Source of the DNA: Metallosphaera sedula DSM 5348
Lineage (GTDB): Archaea > Thermoproteota > Thermoprotei_A > Sulfolobales > Sulfolobaceae
DNA: 64,000 nucleotides
Direction of reading: 5' to 3'
Assembly (NCBI RefSeq): GCF_000016605.1
Contig: NC_009440.1
Span: 682,001 to 746,000, forward strand
Shown here: positions 53,894 to 61,205 of the stretch, in pieces
Numbering within the stretch: the stretch's first letter is position 1
How the letters are laid out: the number at the start of each line of letters is the position of its first letter
Notes under the pieces: model-generated
The model's input: the letters and a program-made list of their open reading frames with translations, nothing else
Databases searched by the model: none
What the model was told of the DNA's origin: nothing
Translations under genes and position numbers: made by a program

Positions 53894-54851
53894 TGCCCTT
53901 CACCAGCACATAGATCATTATGGGCGAAGCCAAGATAGAGGTGATAGCAGTGAAAGGAATCTTGAAACCTAAGGCCCCATTGGAGATTATCTCACTTGAC
54001 ATCATAATCACACTTCCTAATACCAGGGAGTAGGGAACTAGCTGGGACGCGCTTCCAGAGACGATCCTTCTGACCAAGTGTGGAACTATTATTCCCACAA
54101 AGCCAATTATTCCTGCAAAGGATACGATAAACCCTGTAGCCAGGCTAATTAACAATATCCATGCTGTCCTAAATCTATGGGGATCAACGTCCTTCGAGAG
54201 GGCTAGCTCATCGCTTATTGATGCTAAATCAATCATCCTGGAAGTGTAAGTTCCTAAAACTCCTAGGATTAGAACCAGAACTAAGAGAATTATTACATAG
54301 GTCCATCCGACGACCTCTATCTCCCCTAGTAACCAGAAGTTTAATGGAGGAACTTGAGGGAACTTCTCCTGTAGGTACGTCAAAAGTATGGAGATCAATG
54401 ACGAGAACACATATGATACTATTACCCCTCCAATCACTATCCCATACACTCCGGTTTTCCTTCCAATCATCAGGGTGATCGTCGTGGAGACCATGGAGAA
54501 GAGGAAGGCTACTACAGGGGAAATGTACGCAATCCAGGAGAAAGGCAGGTTAAACGCCAGGAGATAATACGCAAGAACTGCCCCAAAGGCACCACCTGAA
54601 GCTGTACCACTAATGTAGGGATCCATGAGAGGGTTTCTCAGAAGTAACTGCATGATTGCCCCGGAAACAGCCAAGGCTGATCCCACGAGTGCAGACGCAA
54701 GAACAGTAGGTATGCGTATCTGAACCAGGATGTAACCGTAAGCTCCAGATGGATGAAAGACGTAGGAAAGGGGTATGTATACCTCACCAAGAACTAAGGC
54801 GAGAAAGAAGATCCCCACGTTCAACGCAAGGAGAGTAATCCCTTTCCACAC
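53874..54851 (-). CDS. ABC transporter permease, FecCD/BtuC family
   Basis: A 325-residue permease with about ten membrane helices. The family signature SAFAGIIGFVGIIVPHLVRRI (visible as IVSFAGIIGFVGIIVPHLVRRI in two parts, about residues 238-260) is where it contacts the ATPase, and NPLMDPYISGTASGGAFGAVLA (about 75-95) is also characteristic. Substrates in this family are iron-siderophores, haem or cobalamin. The operon order binding protein-permease-ATPase is standard. Confidence 0.93.
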   Translation of the reverse strand: MWKGITLLALNVGIFFLALVLGEVYIPLSYVFHPSGAYGYILVQIRIPTVLASALVGSALAVSGAIMQLLLRNPLMDPYISGTASGGAFGAVLAYYLLAFNLPFSWIAYISPVVAFLFSMVSTTITLMIGRKTGVYGIVIGGVIVSYVFSSLISILLTYLQEKFPQVPPLNFWLLGEIEVVGWTYVIILLVLVLILGVLGTYTSRMIDLASISDELALSKDVDPHRFRTAWILLISLATGFIVSFAGIIGFVGIIVPHLVRRIVSGSASQLVPYSLVLGSVIMMSSEIISNGALGFKIPFTAITSILASPIMIYVLVKGIANTGS

Positions 54852-54852
54852 C

Positions 54853-55821
54853 CTAGAACACCGGCAGGGTCACGTTAAACTCCCTCATGACATAGGACGA
54901 GTTAACGTAAGTGGGCGAGTTTCCCTGAATGATCTCCTTCATCATTCCAACTCCATATACCGCGAGGGGACCTGGCTCGTTTAGCAGGTCTGTGGGTAAA
55001 TTCTCGGACAGGATGTATATCCTGTGATCTTGATAGGCCCTAGTCGAGGTGATTCCAGGTATGTGGTTTATCAAGTAGGTTGTATAGCTCACGTTGTAAA
55101 TCTCCTGGACCACAATGACCTGCGGATTGGCTAAGGTCAAGGATGAGGGGCCCAGTAGGGGATATCCGCTCTGGTTAGCGAACACGTTTACGCCCCCAGC
55201 TTCGTCTATTACGTTATTTATGAAAACGTTCCCACCAGCGGTGTAGAACTCGTAGTTGGGACATATCCATATTAGGTAGGCCACACTGGTATTTCCGTGA
55301 GAGACGTATTTCTCCAGGGTTGAGTTCATCCAGGAAACTAACCTTTCACCCTGGCTTCTAGCCCCTAATGAACTCGACAAGTTGAGGATGGAGCTCTCTA
55401 TCTGAGTAAAGTTCTGAGCGTAATCGTTATTGGTTAGGGTTACGTTCAAACTAGCTTCCCTCAACTGGTTCAAGTTACTTCCTAGGAGGCCTTCCTCATC
55501 CACCACAAGGGACGGATGCAACAAAATTAAACCGCTCACATTAATGGACTCCCCCTCATTCAATACGGTGACATTACTTGGTAAGTACCTCGTTGCGTTC
55601 ACAAGTTCTAGGAGGGAAAAGGAGTAGGAGTCAACTCCCACAATCTGTTTCCCAAACCCCAATGAGATTAAGATCTGCGTATCGCTTGGAGCTAGTGACA
55701 CAATTCTTTGTACATGATAGCTAGGTAGGTAAGTAGGTCCTCGGTCTAAGAGATATGCTGTAGAGAAGGCAACTAGAACAACCACGGCAACAGCTATTCC
55801 AACGACAAGCCTTGAGTTCAT
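54853..55821 (-). CDS. ABC transporter substrate-binding protein, FecB/BtuF family
   Basis: An exported class III binding protein. The signal segment LVVGIAVAVVVLVAFSTAYLL comes first, then the lobe with RIVSLAPSDTQILISLGFGKQIVGVDSYS (about residues 36-65; conserved SLAPS and GxG), and a second lobe with VNVFANQSGYPLLGPSSL. It captures a metal chelate or corrinoid outside the cell. The Met at 55821 is favoured over 55842: a TATA-like TTTATATATA at about 55841-55850 lies 25 nt before it and would include the upstream ATG. Confidence 0.85.
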   Translation of the reverse strand: MNSRLVVGIAVAVVVLVAFSTAYLLDRGPTYLPSYHVQRIVSLAPSDTQILISLGFGKQIVGVDSYSFSLLELVNATRYLPSNVTVLNEGESINVSGLILLHPSLVVDEEGLLGSNLNQLREASLNVTLTNNDYAQNFTQIESSILNLSSSLGARSQGERLVSWMNSTLEKYVSHGNTSVAYLIWICPNYEFYTAGGNVFINNVIDEAGGVNVFANQSGYPLLGPSSLTLANPQVIVVQEIYNVSYTTYLINHIPGITSTRAYQDHRIYILSENLPTDLLNEPGPLAVYGVGMMKEIIQGNSPTYVNSSYVMREFNVTLPVF

Positions 55822-56035
55822 GAAGATGGATAGGCTATCCATATATATAAACTTGACGTGAACCTCGATTTGGAGGATTTTGGATAAGGAACCTAAGAGC
55901 GTGGAGTTCGTAAATGTTTAAAATCCTCTAAACTTTGTCATAGTTTATGGCTCTTGAAAGCTCAAGCGACTTCGCCTTGAGAACCGTGGAGGTAACGCTC
56001 ACGACTTCTGGACCCTCGGGTTGATGGGATGAAGT

Positions 56036-57040
56036 ATGACATGGAGATCCGTCCTCCTAGATATCCTTGAGTACATGGTCGCGCCTTATTCGGTCCTCAG
56101 GAAAATTCTTCCCCAAGTCATAATGTTAGCTCTAGTCGTACTTTCCAATGCTGTGATATTCGTGACTTATCAACACCTGGACTGGATCTCTGCGATTTAC
56201 GCTGGAGTAAACGTTGTTACCACGGTGGGACTTTACGCACCCAACATTAATCAAATGCCGTCCATCGAGAAACTTCTACTGGTCGTGACTATAATCATGG
56301 CAGTAGGCCTTTATACTAGCATTATCCAATCTATGGTGAACACGGTAGTTAGAAGGTCTTCGTGGGCAGATGCCAGGGCAAGATGGAGGGGATCTCACTT
56401 GAAGGATCACATCGTTCTCATAGGAACTGGAAGGGTGATAGTGAGCGCGGCCAGAAGGTTGGAAAGACTTGGAAAGGAGTATATAGTACTCACTAGCTCC
56501 AAGGAAGTCTTGGAACAATTGAAGGGAGACAGGGTAATCCTTGGAAACCCCGAGGACGAGAAGGATCTCATGAGCGCCGGAATTCCTTCAGCCTCCTCCG
56601 CTGTCATTGCCATGGAGGACGATACCAAGACACTTCTTGTTACCCTAAAGGTTCAGAAAATTAACCCTCCCCTCAATACTATCTGTGTAGTGAAGCAGGA
56701 CTCTCTCATAGACGTGTTCAGGACTGCTGGAGCGGACGAGGTTATCCCCTACGAGGACATTATCGGGAGGATAACTGCAGCTGCCTCTATTGCCAGGAAT
56801 GTCGGTGGAGTCATCTTCACCATGGACAGGAAGGCAGATATGGTGGTAGGGTTCTTTGACATTAAAAAAGAGGTTAAGATTTCGTCCCTTCCCAGCGATG
56901 TCGTGCCCATCATTATTGTGGACAGTGGGAAGCTTAACCCCTACTTTTCCAAGGATACAGTGTTGAAGCCTGGACAAACGCTGATCCTACTGGGCAATCC
57001 AGATAAGTTCAAGGAAATAACTCAAATGGTTTCACAATAG
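56036..57040 (+). CDS. RCK-type ion channel or regulator with unusual pore motif
   Basis: A 334-residue protein. N-terminal two-helix pore part (VIMLALVVLSNAVIFV and a second helix at about residues 85-105) flanks a pore loop GVNVVTTVGLYAPNINQMP (about 58-75), where potassium channels have TVGYGD. The RCK/TrkA-N domain with HIVLIGTGRVIVSAARRLE (about 124-142) binds a nucleotide, and a TrkA-C-like end follows. The altered filter may change ion selectivity or mean a non-conducting regulator. A 25-codon frame with TATA upstream (55947-56024) precedes it. Confidence 0.8.
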   Translation: MTWRSVLLDILEYMVAPYSVLRKILPQVIMLALVVLSNAVIFVTYQHLDWISAIYAGVNVVTTVGLYAPNINQMPSIEKLLLVVTIIMAVGLYTSIIQSMVNTVVRRSSWADARARWRGSHLKDHIVLIGTGRVIVSAARRLERLGKEYIVLTSSKEVLEQLKGDRVILGNPEDEKDLMSAGIPSASSAVIAMEDDTKTLLVTLKVQKINPPLNTICVVKQDSLIDVFRTAGADEVIPYEDIIGRITAAASIARNVGGVIFTMDRKADMVVGFFDIKKEVKISSLPSDVVPIIIVDSGKLNPYFSKDTVLKPGQTLILLGNPDKFKEITQMVSQ

Positions 57041-57091
57041 GCAAGTGATCATATGAGTTGAATTTAAACCGTTTTCCTCTAGAAGAAGTTT

Positions 57092-57478
57092 ATGGAAATA
57101 ACCATTAATCTCTTTGGAAGCCCAGACTCCCCATCGGTTCAACTGGGAACCACAATAAAGCCCGTGGAGGACTTCTATGGTGACGGTCCACTGATGGCCT
57201 TTCTAGTTTCCATTCCCCATTGCATCTTCAATTCCATCTACTCGGTGGCTGAGAAGGAAGGATTAAAGCTCAAGTGCAGGGTGAGGGCTAGATATGTTCT
57301 AGACGAGAAATTCCTGAAGACAGGCATCTATAGGTTCACTAAGATAATCCTGGAAGTAAGTAGCCAGGACTGTGATGAAGAGGATTTTAAGGACCTAGTG
57401 GCCAAGGTTAAGATGGAATGTCCCATTTACCTTAGTTTCATGGACAGAATGGAGATTCAGGTACTTAAAGGTGAATAA
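57092..57478 (+). CDS. OsmC/Ohr-like protein, 128 aa
   Basis: A small protein with the OsmC/Ohr arrangement: a long hydrophobic helix with Cys44 (PLMAFLVSIPHCIFNSI), a beta region, and Cys110 in MECPIYLSFMD, the CP of the second catalytic motif. OsmC-type enzymes detoxify organic or sulfur-derived peroxides. The N-terminus lacks the usual family start, so the identification is moderate. A TATA-like AATTTAAACC lies about 27 nt before the ATG. Confidence 0.6.
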   Translation: MEITINLFGSPDSPSVQLGTTIKPVEDFYGDGPLMAFLVSIPHCIFNSIYSVAEKEGLKLKCRVRARYVLDEKFLKTGIYRFTKIILEVSSQDCDEEDFKDLVAKVKMECPIYLSFMDRMEIQVLKGE

Positions 57479-57572
57479 TTTAGGAGAAAATATTCTCTAT
57501 AAATATTCTTTTATGTTGATTAATCTTCTTAGGATAAAAACTATATAAGTTAGACCAAAATATTCATTATTA

Positions 57573-58202
57573 ATGTCAGTGTTGTTCCTAGATCCCAAGG
57601 ACATTGAGGTACTGGAGCTTATGGTAGCAATGCTACACATATCCTCTTATAAACTATCCAAGATCTCTGGGATTCCTGCGTCCACAGTGTGGAGAGTTCT
57701 GGTTAAACTGAAGTCCCTAGGGCTGATCACCAAGGATGGCAGAGAGTTTAGCATTACCCCTAGGGGGCTGGTAATGGCCTACTATCTAACTAAGAGGCAA
57801 TCCATACGTGAAACTGCTCTACAAAACCTGAAAGACGCGTGGAAATATGAGGGATCTCTTGAGGAGTTGAGAAGTTTCCTTGGGTCACTTCAAGACTTCT
57901 TGAGAAGGTTTGAAATATCTCCCATGAGCATATGTTTCAATCAGCCCCTTTCAGTCATAAGCCTCATGCTACCCAGAGCTAGGGATCTAGACGAGCCAAG
58001 TCAACACGTTCTAGCAAGGTTTATCCTCCGCACTTTCCCCTCAGTAGTACTACCCTCAGGTTGCAAGGCGGTACTTAGTTTTGATCAGAATGGAGAGCCA
58101 TATGCGTTAGCAGCTGATTGTAAGGAGGATGGGGTTCATCTGTTTCATAAGTGCGCTTTAATTAACTCTGTTGTTAAGGCAGAGGTTAAGGGTAGTAAGT
58201 AG
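57573..58202 (+). CDS. Winged-helix protein with uncharacterised C-terminal domain
   Basis: A 209-residue protein. The N-terminal winged helix (LDPKDIEVLELMVAMLHISSY, then KLSKISGIPASTVWRVLVKLKSLGLITKDG) resembles MarR/ArsR-type regulators. The C-terminal half contains three Cys (ICFN, SGCK, ADCK, HKCA) and may bind a ligand or metal. AAAATATTC occurs at 57486-57494 and 57558-57566 and a related TAAATATTC at 57501-57509 upstream, possibly operator half-sites. It is followed directly (1-nt overlap) by the AIR-synthase-like gene, so the pair is co-transcribed. Confidence 0.6.
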   Translation: MSVLFLDPKDIEVLELMVAMLHISSYKLSKISGIPASTVWRVLVKLKSLGLITKDGREFSITPRGLVMAYYLTKRQSIRETALQNLKDAWKYEGSLEELRSFLGSLQDFLRRFEISPMSICFNQPLSVISLMLPRARDLDEPSQHVLARFILRTFPSVVLPSGCKAVLSFDQNGEPYALAADCKEDGVHLFHKCALINSVVKAEVKGSK

Positions 58203-59107
58203 TGGATATACGGAGGTTTTTATTCAATTCCTCTTCCTTGATGCGTAAGGGTGTACATCCCGTTGTGATCTTGAGTGGGTGTCAGAGAAGGCATCCTTCC
58301 CCTGTTTATTTCCTTTCGCCAGGCGAAGGTGAGATAAGGCTCTGCGTAAAACTTGGAAGTAAGGAGGATTCGGGATGTTCCTTTTTCTATCCTTCCCTTA
58401 AGGATGGCCTTCATGAAAAAGTAATACGAGGGGATCCTGACAGGGTAACGATTGCTGGAGTTGAAGGTCTTCTCTTTGTGGATGTTTTGCGCCCTGAAAG
58501 AAACGTGGATATACTAAGGGCTATCTTAAGTAACGCGGTCACGACTTTTGGGGTTATGGATCCTCGGGTTGAGATAGTGGATGAGTTAGCAGGTTTCTCG
58601 TGGGGCACGGTGGACAGACTTCCCTCAATCAGGGAGGGAATGGTTATTGGCATGATAAATAGGCCTGGCGGTTTAGCTCCCGTTAAGGCATTGTATAGAG
58701 CTATGAATGGTGCCATGGAATATTTCTCTAGAAGGGGTATAAGCATAGAAAATGTTGAGAAACTAGCGGAGGAGTCTCTCGAGAGAGCCACCAAAATCCT
58801 AAGACTGCAAGGGGTCTACCCCGTGAACTTGACTAGAAGTGGTATTCTAAACCTTCCACGAATCCTCGACCTAGGATATTCCATGGAAATTGAGGTACCC
58901 GCTCCCTGGTACACTGACCTGGTCGAGGCCATATCCCCCTTTGTTCAGGATCCCATGCAGTCTGAGTTACTCTTCCTTGTCATAGGGGATAGGAGTGACG
59001 TAGAAACTTCTCTAGATGAGGCGGAAAAAGCGGGTTTTCCAACCTTTCTCGTTGGAAAAGTCTTGGAAAAAGGGAATAATATTAAGATAAAAAAGAATAA
59101 TACTTGA
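58202..59107 (+). CDS. AIR synthase/SelD-related protein (C-terminal domain like)
   Basis: I see the C-terminal AIR-synthase domain layout: GILNLPRILDLGYSMEIEVPA (about residues 215-235), then DPMQSELLFLVIGDRSDVETSL, where SelD and HypE have DPQTSGGLL, and FPTFLVGKVLE as the closing strand. The N-terminal half (CQRRHPSPVYFL and on) is not recognisable as an ATP-binding AIRS domain. The Ser-Gly-Gly is replaced by Ser-Glu, so catalysis is uncertain. Cys-rich N-terminus and coupling to a wHTH protein are notable. It starts with GTG. Confidence 0.45.
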   Translation: MDIRRFLFNSSSLMRKGVHPVVILSGCQRRHPSPVYFLSPGEGEIRLCVKLGSKEDSGCSFFYPSLKDGLHEKVIRGDPDRVTIAGVEGLLFVDVLRPERNVDILRAILSNAVTTFGVMDPRVEIVDELAGFSWGTVDRLPSIREGMVIGMINRPGGLAPVKALYRAMNGAMEYFSRRGISIENVEKLAEESLERATKILRLQGVYPVNLTRSGILNLPRILDLGYSMEIEVPAPWYTDLVEAISPFVQDPMQSELLFLVIGDRSDVETSLDEAEKAGFPTFLVGKVLEKGNNIKIKKNNT

Positions 59108-59113
59108 CTTAAT

Positions 59114-60196
59114 CTATCCTCTCCACCCGAAGCTTCCTATTGGGACTGGTTGGTTGGTTACGATCTGGAACGGAGTCATGGGGGCAAGCTGATAGGCGTA
59201 TTGACCTGCGAAAAGTATATCAGCCCTAGTTAGGTAGCCCGCAACAAGTGCAAATATCGCTGCCACTACTACTAGATACTTCACTGCTGTGGGTAAGTCC
59301 ATGATAGGCATCTGCCCGACTGCCTTAGACGGAGCCTGTGCCTTCATCCCCATCATTGGTAAACCACTAATGCTTAGATAGCCTACTCCAGATATCACTA
59401 ATGTGAGCGCAGTAAGGGCCATGTCTGCGTAGAAAGATGCCTGGGAGACTAGGTAGTTATAGGCAACCTGATCGAAGACGTAAATGAAGTTAACAGATGC
59501 CATGAAGAGGAACCACGTGGCTAATTCAGCAACGCTAGAAAACATAAGTAGCTTGGTTAACGTTACCCTAGCCCTAATCATTTCCTCGCTCTTACCAACT
59601 AAGGCAATAAGGTAAGCTAAACCCGTAGCAGCAAATATTCCATCCGCTAGATACAGTGCAGGAATTCCGCCGTTATTCCAGAAGGGTACTCCGGTGGTCG
59701 CAGCCAATTCAAAGCCGCTATACGTCGTGGAGAAAATACCTGCGAAAACTCCTATAACCGCTATTACTCCCCTAATCAGCCTGCTCTTCATGTTAGCCAG
59801 GCTTACTACCATGTAAAGGAAGGAGAAGAGCAAGAGTCCGCCGACGAAGATTATACCCCTAGCCATCCACGAGTGTCCAAAGTTGGCAAACGCCTCAATT
59901 GGCGAGGTTATCGCAGCGGAAGGTCTCCCTAGATCCATATCGAAGAAACCTAGAGCCAAAATGGCTGCAATAAACGTAACCACCGAAGCCCTCTTAGTGA
60001 AAGATGTGAACCTCCCTGTAACTTCCATGAGACCTATAATTGCCATCAGCATTCCCGCGATTTCCGTAAAATACAACGCGAGAGCTACGTACTCGCTCCA
60101 CAACGGGTACTGATTTATCTGTATTATCGGTGCTTGTATTCCGAAGGAAGTCCCTGGAGAAGGTGCGCTAAATAGACCCATCTTTATCTGATTCAC
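59114..60196 (-). CDS. NrfD/PsrC-type membrane subunit
   Basis: A 360-residue protein with about nine membrane helices, matching NrfD/PsrC/SreC subunits that exchange electrons between quinone and a molybdopterin Fe-S complex. Visible segments are [21 protein letters not shown] (about residues 35-55), [17 protein letters not shown] (about 88-104) and several further helices. A TATA-like TTTAAATA lies about 25 nt before the ATG, giving a leaderless start. It is transcribed away from the molybdopterin oxidoreductase, with a 20-bp palindrome between. Confidence 0.85.
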   Translation of the reverse strand: MNQIKMGLFSAPSPGTSFGIQAPIIQINQYPLWSEYVALALYFTEIAGMLMAIIGLMEVTGRFTSFTKRASVVTFIAAILALGFFDMDLGRPSAAITSPIEAFANFGHSWMARGIIFVGGLLLFSFLYMVVSLANMKSRLIRGVIAVIGVFAGIFSTTYSGFELAATTGVPFWNNGGIPALYLADGIFAATGLAYLIALVGKSEEMIRARVTLTKLLMFSSVAELATWFLFMASVNFIYVFDQVAYNYLVSQASFYADMALTALTLVISGVGYLSISGLPMMGMKAQAPSKAVGQMPIMDLPTAVKYLVVVAAIFALVAGYLTRADILFAGQYAYQLAPMTPFQIVTNQPVPIGSFGWRG

Positions 60197-60241
60197 TGGT
60201 TTACATTATTTATTTAAATAAAGTTTCATTTCACGTGTCCG

Positions 60242-60261
60242 ATATGTTCGCTAGAACATAT
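60242..60261. promoter_or_regulatory. Perfect 20-bp palindrome between divergent sulfur-redox genes
   Basis: ATATGTTCGCTAGAACATAT has 8-bp perfect arms with 4 central bases. It is immediately upstream of the TATA region of the NrfD-like gene (60208-60225) and about 40 bp from the TPR gene's GTG start. Its symmetry and position suggest a dimeric regulator controlling both. Confidence 0.6.
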
Positions 60262-60301
60262 TTTCCTTAATCCTTTTTTCTTCCCTTGAGTAGAGTTATG
60301 T

Positions 60302-61162
60302 GTGGAAGATATCCTAGATAGGGCGGAGGAACTCATAGAGGAGAACAGATTGGATGAGGCGCTTTCCATACTGAGAGATGTGGAACTCGTAGAGGCCTTC
60401 GTCTTGAGGGCAGATATTTTACGTAGATTAGGGAAAGTCGATGAGGCCTTGAGAATATTAGACAAGGGAATGGAAAAATTTCCCTTCAGTTACGTGATCT
60501 TGTCGTCGAAGGCAGAAATCCTAGAGAGCTTGGGAAAGCTAGACGAGGCCCTGAACACGATAGATGAAGTCCTAAGCATAATACCCTACTCCTCTGAACA
60601 TCGCTTTGTGAAGGCCAGACTACTCTTTAAACTGGGAAGGTATGAGGAAGCTAACCTTGAACTGGCAGAGGTTCTCAGGGTAAATCCTAGGAATGTGGAT
60701 GCTCGTATCATGAAGGCCTTCTCCTACTACAATATGGGACTCAAGCTAGATGCCCTATCCGAAGTTAACAGGGCACTCGCCTTCAAGAAGGACGATCCAA
60801 AGCTTCATGCGCTCAAGGGAAAGATTTACTTCGAGACCGGTTATCACAAGCTTGCGTTGAGCGAGTACAAGATAGCCTCTCATTACGAACCTGACAACCC
60901 AGATCATTATTACGACATTGCCCTGTGTTACTACACCTTGAAGATGATGGATGATGCCCTCCTCTACGTGGATATGGCGATTGCCAAGGGCAAGAAGGCT
61001 ATCTATCATGCATTGAAGGCGTCAATACTTAAGGAGATGGGCAAGGACCCATCACAGGAGATTAGGACTGCGATAGAGCTGGATCCCTCGATTAGGTCAA
61101 CTCTTGAGAACCTTTTGAACGTGAAAATATCTCCAGATGGAAATATCGATAAAATGAAGTGA
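60302..61162 (+). CDS. TPR-repeat protein
   Basis: A 286-residue protein with about seven tetratricopeptide repeats starting near residue 10 ([60 protein letters not shown], and so on), each with the hydrophobic/Gly/Ala pattern of TPRs. It lacks a signal peptide, so it acts in the cytoplasm. Its place before a Tat-exported molybdoenzyme suggests a maturation or proofreading role, but this is inference. The start is GTG at 60302. Confidence 0.85.
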   Translation: MEDILDRAEELIEENRLDEALSILRDVELVEAFVLRADILRRLGKVDEALRILDKGMEKFPFSYVILSSKAEILESLGKLDEALNTIDEVLSIIPYSSEHRFVKARLLFKLGRYEEANLELAEVLRVNPRNVDARIMKAFSYYNMGLKLDALSEVNRALAFKKDDPKLHALKGKIYFETGYHKLALSEYKIASHYEPDNPDHYYDIALCYYTLKMMDDALLYVDMAIAKGKKAIYHALKASILKEMGKDPSQEIRTAIELDPSIRSTLENLLNVKISPDGNIDKMK

Positions 61163-61205
61163 GTTCTTAAATAATCTAGGCAAGTTAATCGACTTTAGAT
61201 AAATA

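Noticed and set aside
55947-56024. 25-codon frame with a TATA box upstream, before the RCK channel gene
   Set aside because: Its composition is not protein-like enough (MALESSSDF start, Thr/Ser-rich end) and it may simply be the channel gene's leader.
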